A DNA stretch of 16,276 bases, taken from NCBI GenBank assembly GCA_964372035.1, contig CAYJPK010000047.1:1-16276 (forward strand), written 5' to 3'. Shown in pieces: positions 1 to 6,817 of the stretch (its first letter is position 1; the number at the start of each line of letters is the position of its first letter). The DNA is from CAYJPK01 sp964372035. Its GTDB lineage: Bacteria > Desulfobacterota > Desulfovibrionia > Desulfovibrionales > Desulfovibrionaceae. The notes under the pieces are model-generated. The model was not told the DNA's origin, did no database searches, and saw nothing but the letters and a program-made list of their open reading frames with translations. Made by a program: the position numbers and the translations under genes.

Positions 1-8
1 AACGAATT

Positions 9-173
9 TCACTCAATCCATCTGTTGAAAAGTATTTTTTGGTACTTTATATCTAAAATAAAAAGCTCACCACGCATGTAAAGGTAGGAATTAAAATTTT
101 TTGAAATTCTATAACTAATTTTTATGTCATATTTTCCATTGGTATTTTCTAGAGATGTGTTTTTCAATTTCAT
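9..173 (-). pseudogene. short ORF resembling the N-terminus of a tyrosine integrase (possible remnant)
   Basis: A 54-residue reading frame starts at an ATG (171-173) and stops at a TGA (9-11). Its middle, SYLYMRGELFILDIKY (residues 29-44), resembles the start of many phage-type tyrosine recombinases (YLYxRGxxWYFRxxIP), but it stops before any catalytic domain. It lies on the 3' side of tRNA-Leu, where integrases commonly sit, beside two TGTGC(C)ACA-like repeats. The resemblance was judged by eye over about 16 residues. The frame could instead be a random AT-rich ORF, and the continuation beyond the window edge is not visible. The Shine-Dalgarno is weak. Confidence 0.3.
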
Positions 174-187
174 ATCGAACTCACTTT

Positions 188-211
188 TTGTGCACAGTTT
201 GTGGCACAGTT
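188..211. repeat. two adjacent direct repeats TTGTG(G)CACAGTT
   Basis: TTGTGCACAGTT (188-199) is followed at once by TTGTGGCACAGTT (199-211), sharing one base. Each unit is itself partly palindromic (TGTGCACA). Short repeats of this kind next to an integrase-like ORF and a tRNA gene are what arm-type or accessory recombinase binding sites look like, but that role is inferred only from position. Confidence 0.5.
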
Positions 212-215
212 TTAC

Positions 216-243
216 CCAAAAATCCTATTTTTAAGGATTTTGG
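216..243. repeat. imperfect AT-rich hairpin
   Basis: Arms CCAAAAATCCT (216-226) and AGGATTTTGG (234-243) pair over 10 bp with one bulged A, around a 7-base loop. No T-tract follows on either strand, so it is not a convincing terminator. It forms part of the structured stretch downstream of tRNA-Leu. Confidence 0.4.
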
Positions 244-295
244 CTAAGTGAGTTGAAGATTTTTCATTTTTATGAGCAAAGCGAATAAAAGCTTT

Positions 296-335
296 AGCAA
301 AACAAATGGTGAACTTGTTCGCCTTTGTTTTGGCT
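296..335. repeat. long imperfect inverted repeat (about 18 bp stem)
   Basis: The left arm (296-314) and right arm (317-335) are complementary except for one missing base in each arm and one G-U type mismatch. They close on a 2-base loop (315-316), so the structure folds back almost completely. The flanks carry further CAAAGC/GCTTTG complementary pieces (about 276-282, 331-337, 353-360). There is no T-tract on either side, so this is not a standard terminator. Function unknown: a REP-like element, part of an attachment region, or a structured transcript are all possible. Confidence 0.5.
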
Positions 336-400
336 TTGTGTATCGGAACGATTGCCAAAGCTAATATAAGGTAACGTTTTGACTTGCAAAAACAAAAAAA

Positions 401-433
401 GAGTTTCAACTGTTTAGTTGAAACTCTTTTTTT
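401..433. terminator. bidirectional Rho-independent terminator after tRNA-Leu
   Basis: A perfect 11-bp stem (401-411 with 416-426) has the loop GTTT (412-415). On the plus strand it is followed by a run of T (427-433). On the minus strand it is followed by the complement of the A-rich stretch 388-400. It therefore can end the leftward tRNA-Leu transcript and also anything arriving rightward from the left edge. Confidence 0.85.
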
Positions 434-448
434 GTCCATATTAAAATA

Positions 449-534
449 TGGTGCCGAAGGCGAGACTCGAACTCGCACGAGCATAGCCCGCTACCCCCTC
501 AAGATAGTGTGTCTACCAATTCCACCACTTCGGC
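449..534 (-). tRNA. tRNA-Leu (anticodon GAG)
   Basis: An 86-nt minus-strand tRNA with encoded CCA (449-451 read as CCA). The acceptor stem GCCGAAG pairs with CTTCGGC, the D-arm contains GGTAGACAC, and the anticodon stem CTATC/GGTAG closes a 7-base loop TTGAGGG giving anticodon GAG. The T-arm contains GAGTTCGAGTCTC, and the long variable arm is that of a class II tRNA. It decodes CUC/CUU. A terminator lies 15 bases beyond its 3' end and a promoter lies just upstream. The sequence to its 3' side looks like former mobile DNA. Confidence 0.97.
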
Positions 535-549
535 TTCGAAAGGCAATCT

Positions 550-577
550 AGTATATATTTAAATAAAAGGCAAGCAA
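550..577 (-). promoter_or_regulatory. sigma70-type promoter of tRNA-Leu
   Basis: Read on the minus strand: -35 TTGCTT (572-577), 16-base spacer, -10 TATACT (550-555). Transcription would start near 543, leaving about nine bases before the mature tRNA 5' end at 534. This is typical spacing for a tRNA gene. Confidence 0.6.
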
Positions 578-865
578 AATATTCACTTTTTTTTAAATTT
601 TTTTATATTTTATTTTTTTAGTAATAATTTAAGCATGTTACTTACACGGCATAAAGTATCTACTATTATTAATTTTACTAGTTTTTATAAAGTTTACAGA
701 GTTTATAAACAAAAAAGCAATTAAACATTTTCAAAAAAAATATCATTTTTCTGACAAACAATCAATTGCGATTTTACACAATAAAAAGACATAAAAGCGT
801 ATAAACTGCTCTTAAAAATTAAGAATCTAAGTTTAATCAATTTAGAGTGTTAAATTTATAAAAGC
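578..865. other. AT-rich intergenic region without a gene
   Basis: No coding frame or RNA gene could be recognised. The stretch holds long A and T runs (583-618), a TTTATAAA direct repeat (about 685-708) and a small 6-bp hairpin TCTTAA/TTAAGA (810-824). It separates the ends of two leftward units: the tRNA-Leu promoter lies at its left border and the end of the infA/Lar-like unit at its right. Confidence 0.6.
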
Positions 866-883
866 AAAAATCAGTTGATTTTT
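866..883 (-). terminator. weak hairpin at the end of the infA/Lar-like unit
   Basis: AAAAATCA (866-873) and TGATTTTT (876-883) form an AT-rich stem that overlaps the stop codon of the Lar-like gene. On the minus strand it is followed by GCTTTTAT, only a short T-rich tail. It may act as a weak terminator. The loop is just two bases, so the top pairs would open. Confidence 0.3.
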
Positions 884-1100
884 ACCATCTTTTATCAGCG
901 TAATCAGTTGCAAGATTACGATTCCATGCTCTAATAGCGGCAGCTTCGGTTACTGACCATTGTTGAGAAGTCTGTCCACAAGAACAAACAACACGCCAAC
1001 AATCTTTAGTACGACCTTCAGGGCGAATTGACTCTAAATGAGTGTCAGTTCCACCACATGAAAGGCATGGCTGAACATTGCTTGGATCAAGTTCTGGCAT
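882..1100 (-). CDS. small Cys-rich Lar-like (restriction alleviation family) zinc protein
   Basis: A 72-residue protein with CLSCGG (C12, C15), a second cluster C34...C39-S-C41-G, and a C-terminal EAAAIRAWNR motif. This is the pattern of the Lar_restr_allev family (PF14354), in which a zinc ribbon is followed by A-x-x-x-WN. Founding members of the family reduce host type I restriction. Most chromosomal members are uncharacterised, so the actual role here is unknown. The ATG at 1098-1100 was chosen because GAGG lies six bases upstream; an upstream in-frame TTG (1110-1112) overlaps that ribosome-binding site. The second Cys pair is CxC rather than the usual CxxC. It lies 18 bases behind infA and is probably cotranscribed. 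Confidence 0.7.
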   Translation of the reverse strand: MPELDPSNVQPCLSCGGTDTHLESIRPEGRTKDCWRVVCSCGQTSQQWSVTEAAAIRAWNRNLATDYADKRW

Positions 1101-1118
1101 AATAAACCTCAAATTATT

Positions 1119-1337
1119 TTACTTCATGCGATAAGTAATACGTCCACGGGTTAAGTCATACGGAGAGAGTTCAACTTTAACTCTATCACCAGGTAAAATT
1201 CTAATATAGAATTTACGCATTTTTCCTGAAATATGAGCTAACACTGTATGCCCATTATCAAGATCTACTCTAAACATAGCATTTGGCAGAGCTTCTTGAA
1301 CAACTCCATCAACTTCAATGGCATCTTCTTTTGCCAT
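1119..1337 (-). CDS. infA: translation initiation factor IF-1
   Basis: A 72-residue OB-fold protein matching IF-1 over its whole length: MAKEDAIEVDG start, MFRVDLDNGH, HISGKMRKFYIRI and VELSPYDLTRGRI. IF-1 binds the ribosomal A site in the 30S subunit and assists IF-2 and IF-3 during initiation. The length equals that of the E. coli protein. A strong AGGAGG ribosome-binding site precedes the ATG at a spacing of five bases. The gene is not inside a ribosomal protein operon here. It has its own promoter and is followed by the Lar-like gene, diverging from the RRM gene. Confidence 0.97.
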   Translation of the reverse strand: MAKEDAIEVDGVVQEALPNAMFRVDLDNGHTVLAHISGKMRKFYIRILPGDRVKVELSPYDLTRGRITYRMK

Positions 1338-1378
1338 ATAGCCTCCTAATAATAAAAAATCATGTCCAAATTCGATTT

Positions 1379-1407
1379 AGATTGTCATAATTATCGCCCA
1401 TTGTCAA
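1379..1407 (-). promoter_or_regulatory. promoter of infA
   Basis: On the minus strand a perfect -35 TTGACA (1402-1407) lies 17 bases from a weak -10 CAATCT (1379-1384). The -10 is preceded by TGA, an extended -10 element (TGn). Predicted transcription start is near 1372, giving a leader of about 35 bases. Confidence 0.55.
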
Positions 1408-1765
1408 CTAAAGATAGTTTGAAAAAAGCAATATTCTTACTACTACAAAAAAAAGAACAAAAAAAATATTTATTATAAACCCGCTTAAATACTTACTTTT
1501 AAAAAAAAATATTAAAAAAAAATATTAAGCTATAACTACCCATTAATAAAGGGTTTTAAAAAACTAAAATATTAGACACTTAATGAAATCAAGGAGTTAC
1601 AGGTGGTGTTTTTAAGGTGTAAGCCCTTAAATTTACATTTATTTCGATAAGTTATAGTTGACTTTAAAATTCTATTCCTGTAATGTGTGTTTAAGCAACG
1701 TATGCCTGTTGTAGACATATTGTTCGCAACCATTAAATTTTATACTGTATTATTATGAGGTTCTC
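1408..1765. other. intergenic region between infA and the RRM gene
   Basis: No gene was recognised. It contains A-rich runs (1446-1468), two 13-bp tandem units of A9 plus TATT (1501-1526) that should bend the DNA, and a 7-bp hairpin TTTAAGG/CCTTAAA (1611-1631). A candidate promoter for the RRM gene has TTGACT (1658-1663), 17 bases, and a poor -10 TAATGT (1681-1686). From there the untranslated leader would be about 70 bases. The RRM start codon has GAGG (1756-1759) as ribosome-binding site. Confidence 0.4.
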
Positions 1766-2032
1766 ATGACTAAGTCCCTTTATGTTGGCAATCTTCCCTG
1801 GTCTGCAACTGAAGATGAAGTTCGCGATTTATTTAGCCAACACGGAGAAGTTCTCTCTGTAAAATTGATCACTGATCGCGAAACTGGTCGTGCACGCGGT
1901 TTTGGCTTTATCGAAATGAATGCTAACTCTGTTGGCACAGCAATTGAAGCATTAGACAATTTCAGCTTCAATGGCCGTGTATTAAAAGTAAACGAAGCAC
2001 GCCCTAGGGAACAATTCCGCGAGCGTTTTTAA
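1766..2032 (+). CDS. small RNA-binding protein with one RRM domain
   Basis: An 88-residue protein made almost entirely of one RNA recognition motif. RNP2 is LYVGNL (residues 5-10) and RNP1 is RGFGFIEM (44-51). The aromatic residues Y6, F46 and F48 are in the positions that stack on RNA bases. The short tail is Arg-rich (RPREQFRERF). Such single-RRM proteins occur in cyanobacteria and delta-proteobacteria, often linked to cold response or mRNA binding. No specific RNA target can be deduced. The gene is monocistronic: its own leader is on the left and a strong terminator lies 31 bases after the stop. Confidence 0.93.
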   Translation: MTKSLYVGNLPWSATEDEVRDLFSQHGEVLSVKLITDRETGRARGFGFIEMNANSVGTAIEALDNFSFNGRVLKVNEARPREQFRERF

Positions 2033-2062
2033 TTTATAATTAAAAATCTCTTTTGCTTAAAG

Positions 2063-2089
2063 CCCTGCTAAATTTTAGCGGGGTTTTTT
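2063..2089 (+). terminator. Rho-independent terminator of the RRM gene
   Basis: CCCTGCTAAA (2063-2072) pairs with TTTAGCGGGG (2074-2083) including one G-U pair, followed by TTTTTT (2084-2089). It lies 31 bases after the stop codon. Confidence 0.9.
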
Positions 2090-2090
2090 C

Positions 2091-2119
2091 TTGCTATTTT
2101 AGTAATTGCTATTTAAAAT
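2091..2119 (+). promoter_or_regulatory. sigma70-type promoter of the LonB-type protease gene
   Basis: TTGCTA (2091-2096), 17-base spacer, TAAAAT (2114-2119). Predicted start is about 2126, 28 bases before the ATG. A direct repeat (2117-2129 and 2139-2151) overlaps the -10 and the start region. Confidence 0.55.
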
Positions 2120-2151
2120 GGGAAAAAATTGAAGTAATAATGGGAAAAAAT
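2117..2151. repeat. 13-bp direct repeat, 22-bp period, at the protease promoter
   Basis: AATGGGAAAAAAT occurs at 2117-2129 and again at 2139-2151. The 22-bp period is about two helical turns, so both copies face the same side of the DNA. One copy covers the end of the -10 and the start site; the other ends just before the ATG and includes the only candidate ribosome-binding sequence (GGGA). This could be a repressor site or a simple duplication. Confidence 0.6.
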
Positions 2152-2153
2152 AT

Positions 2154-4583
2154 ATGAAACTTAATGCATCAAAATTACATGCAATCTTAGATCCTAATAA
2201 AATTGTATGGAAAGACAGCACAGAAATTCCACGAGTAAGCATTAGAAATAACTTACGAAGCACTCAACCAAGAGCAGTTGAAGCGCTAGAGCTTGCGCTT
2301 AATATTAAGTCCTCTGGCTATAATATTTACTTATCAGGTGATTCAAATTTAGGACGTATTTACATGTTGCGTGATTACCTTTCTGCTTACATGAAAAAAG
2401 CTAAAACTCCTAATGACTTATTGTATGTGAATAATTTTGATGATGAAGACAAACCAATTTTATTGAATGTTCCTGCTGGTCAAGGCAAACGTATAAAAAA
2501 ACTTATTAGTGAGGTAATTTGCGAAATTAGACGTAAAGTACCTAATAAGCTTGAGCAAGAAGCGCATTTAAAAAAACGTTCGCTCTTAGTTGAAAAATAT
2601 CAATCTAAGCGTTCTGAATTACTACAAAAAATGGAAAGTTTAGCAACAGAGCAAAATTTCAATTTAGAAATAGATGAGCAAGGCGAATTAACGCTTTATC
2701 CTTTGGTTGATGGTAAAAAATTAAGTGAAGTTGAATTTGAAAGACTAGACAGTAATTTACGTAAGGGGTTCAAGCAAAAAGGCGATAATTTGCTTGGAAC
2801 TATGGCTGATTTAGTGCGTGAACTAACAAAAGCAGAGAAAAATTTTAAAGACAGCGAGAAAAAGATTGAACAAGAAGCTTTAAATTCAGTTTTAAATGCA
2901 ACTTTTAAGCCTGTTAGCGATAAAATTATAAAATCTTGCCCGAATAATGATAAATTATCATCATTTTTAAATGCTTTACAAGAAGATATCAAAAGCAATC
3001 CTGATTATTTGTTTGCTAAGGATATTATGAGCCAAGTTCAGCCGACACAAGAGCAAATAGGTGATATATATTTACCTCGCTATGATGTTAATGTCTTTGT
3101 GGATAACAGCTCAATCAAAGGAGCTCCATTAGTTATCGACGATCACCCTACTCAAGTTAATTTACTTGGTTGTGTTGAACGTGAAGCTGAAATGGGAACA
3201 CTTATTACGAATTTCACCTTGATAAAAGCTGGTTCGATTCACAAGGCAAATGGTGGCTTTTTAGTCATGCGTATGGAAGATATTTTGCAATACCCTGCTG
3301 CTTGGGAAGGTTTTATGCGTTCTCTGCGAAGCGGCTTTGCAAAATTTGAAGATACAAGTGATGGAACTGAAGGCTCAACTCGTACAAAGGGCATTGAACC
3401 TGAAGAAGTAGCTCTTGATATTAAGGTTATTTTAGTTGGGAATGAATTTACTTATGACCAGCTCTTAGAGCATGATGACCGCTTTGCGAAATTATTTAAA
3501 ATCAAAGCTCACATGACTCAAACAACAAAACGTACTGCAAATGGCATAAAAAACTGGATTGTTAGTTTATCGCATATCATTGATGAAAATAAACTAGCAC
3601 CATTTAGCCGTGAAGCTCTTGCAACTATTGTCGACTTTGGTTCACGACTTTGTGAGGACAAACAAAAGCTATCCTTAAAAATGCCACAAATTCGTGATGT
3701 TATGGTAGAATCTGCTGCCTATGCCAATATGGCAAAGGCAGAAATAGTTGAAAAAGAGCATATTGATAAAGCCTTAAAATCTCGTATCTATCGTGCTAAT
3801 TTAGTTGAAGAATCTTATATGGAAGATTATGATCGTGATTTAATTAAGGTTAATACGAGTGGTGAAGCTGTTGGGCGTATTAACGGTTTATCAGTATCGT
3901 GGTATGGTGATTTTGAATTTGGACTGCCTCATCAGATTTCTTGCACAGTTGGTGTTGGACATGGTGGCATCATTGACCTTGAGCGTGAAGCAGAACTTAG
4001 TGGACCTATTCACACAAAGGCTATGCTCATCTTGAAAAGCTATTTAGTTTCTCAATTTGCGAGAAATAAGCCTATTGTTTTGACAGGCAGTCTATGTTTT
4101 GAGCAAAATTATGGCGGAATTGAAGGTGATTCTGCTTCTGGCGCTGAGCTTGCAGCCCTTTTATCAGCTATTGCAAATGTTCCATTAAAATTATCATATG
4201 CCTTTACTGGGGCAGTTAGTCAATCTGGTCAAATAATGGCTGTTGGCGGTGTTACCCGCAAAATTGAAGGTTTTTTTGATGTTTGTAAAAAGCGTGGTCT
4301 TAGCGGTGAACAAGGTGTAATCATTCCTTATGACAATATTGACCACTTGATGCTTTCAGATAGGGTTATAGAGGCAGTTGAAGAAAATATGTTTAGTATT
4401 CAACCTGTTAAGCATATTAATGAAGCTCTTGAAATTTTAACAGGTTTAAACACAGGTAAAATGCTTAAGAATGGAAATTTCAGCAAGGGCTCTTTATATG
4501 ATTTAGTTGATTTAAGACTTAAAGAGCTTGGCGTATTAGCTGAGCATGCCTACACCAAAATACCTCGAAAGCGTAAAAAATAG
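2154..4583 (+). CDS. LonB-type ATP-dependent protease (AAA_32 plus Lon proteolytic domain)
   Basis: An 809-residue cytoplasmic protease of the Lon-related AAA_32 family (E. coli YcbZ/LonH-like), thought to unfold and degrade proteins. Order: N-terminal part with a degenerate P-loop (GDSNLGR, residues 62-68); a charged helical insert (about 115-285); the second half of the ATPase with HKANGGFLVM and later a sensor-like VILVGNE; then the Lon protease domain from about 570 (VGRINGLSV). The catalytic dyad is Ser660 in EGDSAS, the LonB form, and Lys703 in GGVTRKIEGFF, exactly 43 residues apart as in other Lon enzymes. Arg replaces the P-loop Lys. No Shine-Dalgarno better than GGGA is seen. The gene stands alone, ending in a terminator shared with dnaB. 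Confidence 0.93.
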   Translation: MKLNASKLHAILDPNKIVWKDSTEIPRVSIRNNLRSTQPRAVEALELALNIKSSGYNIYLSGDSNLGRIYMLRDYLSAYMKKAKTPNDLLYVNNFDDEDKPILLNVPAGQGKRIKKLISEVICEIRRKVPNKLEQEAHLKKRSLLVEKYQSKRSELLQKMESLATEQNFNLEIDEQGELTLYPLVDGKKLSEVEFERLDSNLRKGFKQKGDNLLGTMADLVRELTKAEKNFKDSEKKIEQEALNSVLNATFKPVSDKIIKSCPNNDKLSSFLNALQEDIKSNPDYLFAKDIMSQVQPTQEQIGDIYLPRYDVNVFVDNSSIKGAPLVIDDHPTQVNLLGCVEREAEMGTLITNFTLIKAGSIHKANGGFLVMRMEDILQYPAAWEGFMRSLRSGFAKFEDTSDGTEGSTRTKGIEPEEVALDIKVILVGNEFTYDQLLEHDDRFAKLFKIKAHMTQTTKRTANGIKNWIVSLSHIIDENKLAPFSREALATIVDFGSRLCEDKQKLSLKMPQIRDVMVESAAYANMAKAEIVEKEHIDKALKSRIYRANLVEESYMEDYDRDLIKVNTSGEAVGRINGLSVSWYGDFEFGLPHQISCTVGVGHGGIIDLEREAELSGPIHTKAMLILKSYLVSQFARNKPIVLTGSLCFEQNYGGIEGDSASGAELAALLSAIANVPLKLSYAFTGAVSQSGQIMAVGGVTRKIEGFFDVCKKRGLSGEQGVIIPYDNIDHLMLSDRVIEAVEENMFSIQPVKHINEALEILTGLNTGKMLKNGNFSKGSLYDLVDLRLKELGVLAEHAYTKIPRKRKK

Positions 4584-4611
4584 AATGTAAAAAAATAAAT
4601 TATCAAACACA

Positions 4612-4650
4612 AAAAAAGCTTTCAGTTCAAATAGAATTGAAAGCTTTTTT
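4612..4650. terminator. bidirectional terminator between the LonB-type gene and dnaB
   Basis: A 17-bp stem (4612-4628 with 4634-4650, one G-U pair) with a 5-base loop. Its outer pairs are A-tract against T-tract, so it ends in a T run when read from either strand. It serves both the rightward protease gene and the leftward dnaB operon. Confidence 0.9.
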
Positions 4651-4659
4651 CAGTACCGG

Positions 4660-6096
4660 CTATTCTGTGCCTTGACTTGCAAAATAAGCTGCTCTATCAA
4701 GTTCCAAATCTTCAAAACTTGTATATGCGCCGGCATAATGGAGATAGGCTGTACCTGTTGGACCATTACGTTGCTTACCTATAATGATTTCAGCAATACC
4801 TGCACGCTCATTATCTGGGCGTTTATTATAGACTTCATCACGGTAAATAAACATAATAACGTCAGCATCTTGCTCAATAGCACCAGATTCACGTAAGTCA
4901 GATAAAAGAGGACGTTTATCAGCACGTTCTTCAACTTTACGGTTCAACTGTGAAAGCGCAACAACAGGAATATTATGTTCTTTTGCTAAAGCTTTTAAAG
5001 AGCGAGAAATTTCAGAAATTTCCTGCTCACGAGAATCAGTACGCCTGCCTGCTCGCATTAATTGAAGATAGTCAACTAAAACAAAACCAAGACCATGCTC
5101 TGCTTTTAAGCGTCTTGTTCTTGCTTGCAGTTCTAATGGTGTAATACCAGGTGTATCATCAATAAATATAGGTGCACGCTTAATAACATCTGCCGCATCA
5201 TAGATTCTTGCCCATTCATCATCTTCTAAATAACCACGGCGAAGATGCGCTAAATTAATTTTACCATATGAACATAACATACGCATCATAAGCTGATCGG
5301 TCGACATCTCAAGGGAAAAAACTGCTACTGGCACATTTGACTTAACTGCGGCATTAAGTGCCATATTAAGCGAAAAAGCTGTTTTACCCATTGAAGGACG
5401 AGCCGCAACGATAATTAAGTCAGATTGTTGTAAACCTGCTGTTAATTTATCAAGCTGAGTATAACCAGTTGTTACACCAGTCACAAGCTCATGCTTACTT
5501 AGTCGCTCTTCAAGTTTTTTAAAGACTTCATCAACCATTTCACTTGTTGAACGAAACATCTTACCCGTAGTCCGTTCTGCAATAGTCATTACAGAGCCAG
5601 CAGATTCATTTAATAAGCTGTCAACGGAAATTGAGGAGTCATAGCAGTTTGAAATAATGTTTGAACAGGTGTGAATAAGTGAACGTTGCATGGATTTATC
5701 ACGCACTGTTGCAGCATAATATTCAGCATTTGCGCCGCCAACAACTGTTTGGGCAAGTTGTGCCAAATAAGCCGCACCGCCACTTTGCTCAAGGGTATTA
5801 TGATCACGAAGATATTCATGCGTAGTAACAGGGTCAATCGGTGTACCTCTGCGATATAATTCAACAAATGCCGCATAAATGTTTTGATGCGCTGGCAAAT
5901 AGAAATCATCAGGGCTGACAATGTCAACAAGTGAGTGAAAGACCTTGTTATCACGCAAAAAAACCCCTCCTAGCACAGCTTGTTCAGCTTCTACACTATG
6001 AGGGGGAATGCGTTTGACTAAATCGTCAAACGCATCAATATTTGAACTCTTACTATTAGTAGGAGTTTTAGTTTGCTTCTGATTGGTCGATTGCAT
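4660..6096 (-). CDS. dnaB: replicative DNA helicase DnaB
   Basis: A 478-residue hexameric helicase that unwinds DNA at the replication fork. The N-terminal domain (about 30-135) opens with RIPPHSVEAEQAVLGG, the usual DnaB start. The C-terminal RecA-like domain holds Walker A ARPSMGKT (232-239, K238), Walker B VLVDYLQLM (339-347, D342), SQLNR (382-386) and KQRNGPTG with the likely arginine finger R443. The ATG at 6094-6096 lies inside the end of rplI (29-base overlap), with only a distant AAGG as ribosome-binding site, so translation is probably coupled to rplI. A non-conserved stretch of about 28 residues precedes the conserved start; no internal ATG offers an alternative. It is the last gene of the rpsF operon, with a terminator 10 bases beyond it. 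Confidence 0.97.
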   Translation of the reverse strand: MQSTNQKQTKTPTNSKSSNIDAFDDLVKRIPPHSVEAEQAVLGGVFLRDNKVFHSLVDIVSPDDFYLPAHQNIYAAFVELYRRGTPIDPVTTHEYLRDHNTLEQSGGAAYLAQLAQTVVGGANAEYYAATVRDKSMQRSLIHTCSNIISNCYDSSISVDSLLNESAGSVMTIAERTTGKMFRSTSEMVDEVFKKLEERLSKHELVTGVTTGYTQLDKLTAGLQQSDLIIVAARPSMGKTAFSLNMALNAAVKSNVPVAVFSLEMSTDQLMMRMLCSYGKINLAHLRRGYLEDDEWARIYDAADVIKRAPIFIDDTPGITPLELQARTRRLKAEHGLGFVLVDYLQLMRAGRRTDSREQEISEISRSLKALAKEHNIPVVALSQLNRKVEERADKRPLLSDLRESGAIEQDADVIMFIYRDEVYNKRPDNERAGIAEIIIGKQRNGPTGTAYLHYAGAYTSFEDLELDRAAYFASQGTE

Positions 6097-6538
6097 TTTC
6101 AGCTACAACCTTAACAGTTAACTCAACGATGAAATCAGCATGTAAACGTACACGCACGATGTGCTCGCCAAGACTACGGATAGGTTGGTCTAAAATAATA
6201 CGTCTGCGGTCAATTTCAAAACCTTGTGCAGCTAAAGTATCGCCAATTAAAGTGTTAGTAACTGAACCATATAACTTCTCGTTATCACCAACACGCATTA
6301 AAATTGTGATGTCGGTAGCGCTAAGCTTATCAGCCAAGCTTTTAGCACTGTCACGAAGTTCGTCCATTTTAGCTTGCAATTTAGCACGCTCAAGTTCAAA
6401 TACTTTTAAATTGCCTGGAGTTGCAAGCATTGCCAAGCCTTGTGGCAATAAGTAGTTACGACCATACCCAGGCGCAACACTGACAACTTCACCAAGAGTT
6501 CCCAAGTTTTCAACATCAGCACGAAGAATAAGTTTCAT
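6068..6538 (-). CDS. rplI: 50S ribosomal protein bL9
   Basis: A 156-residue protein (E. coli 149) with the canonical N-terminal domain MKLILRADVENLGTLGEVV and VAPGYGRNYLLPQGLA, a connecting helix (about 43-75), and a C-terminal domain containing GDNEKLYGSVT and LGEH. bL9 binds 23S rRNA near the L1 stalk and helps reading-frame maintenance. AGGAGG precedes the ATG at a spacing of seven bases. It is the third gene of the operon: 11 bases after rpsR, with its last 29 bases shared with dnaB in another frame. Confidence 0.97.
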   Translation of the reverse strand: MKLILRADVENLGTLGEVVSVAPGYGRNYLLPQGLAMLATPGNLKVFELERAKLQAKMDELRDSAKSLADKLSATDITILMRVGDNEKLYGSVTNTLIGDTLAAQGFEIDRRRIILDQPIRSLGEHIVRVRLHADFIVELTVKVVAENAIDQSEAN

Positions 6539-6549
6539 ACTGCGCCCTC

Positions 6550-6816
6550 CTAGATATTACTTTTTTTCTTAACTTCACTGGAATGTGTAGCTGTGTAGAA
6601 CAATAATGCCATTTGGCGTGCACGTTTAATTTCACGAGCTAAGCCTCTTTGGTGTTCAGCACAAACACCAGTGATACGGCGTGCAATAATTTTACCACGT
6701 TCAGTTGTATATTCTTTTAAAATATCAGCACGTTTGTAGTTAAGTGGTAATTCAGCATCAGCACAAAAACGACAGAATTTTTTGCGTGGAGCAAATTTTT
6801 TCTTATTCATTGACAT
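6550..6816 (-). CDS. rpsR: 30S ribosomal protein bS18
   Basis: An 88-residue protein. KKFCRFC (two Cys), YKRADILKEYTTERGKIIARRITGVCAEHQR and REIKRARQMALL are hallmark bS18 sequences. The two N-terminal Cys plus Cys-x-x-His further on make a zinc-ribbon (C+) form. bS18 pairs with bS6 on the 30S platform. The ATG at 6814-6816 was chosen because GGAGG (6826-6830) lies nine bases before it. A longer in-frame start at 6849 would run into rpsF and add residues unlike bS18. Only one base separates the rpsF stop from this ATG, so translation is likely coupled. Confidence 0.96.
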   Translation of the reverse strand: MSMNKKKFAPRKKFCRFCADAELPLNYKRADILKEYTTERGKIIARRITGVCAEHQRGLAREIKRARQMALLFYTATHSSEVKKKSNI

Positions 6817-6817
6817 A

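Noticed and set aside
212..484. 90-codon minus-strand reading frame overlapping the 3' half of tRNA-Leu and the terminator
   Set aside because: Its first residues (MLVRVRVSPSAP) are a translation of the tRNA itself, and the rest runs through terminator and hairpin sequence. It has no credible start signal or family resemblance.
1603..1650. 16-codon GTG-started reading frame behind AAGGAG, upstream of the RRM gene
   Set aside because: The ribosome-binding site is good, but the peptide has no known leader pattern, and the best promoter candidate for the RRM gene lies downstream of it. Chance is the simpler explanation.
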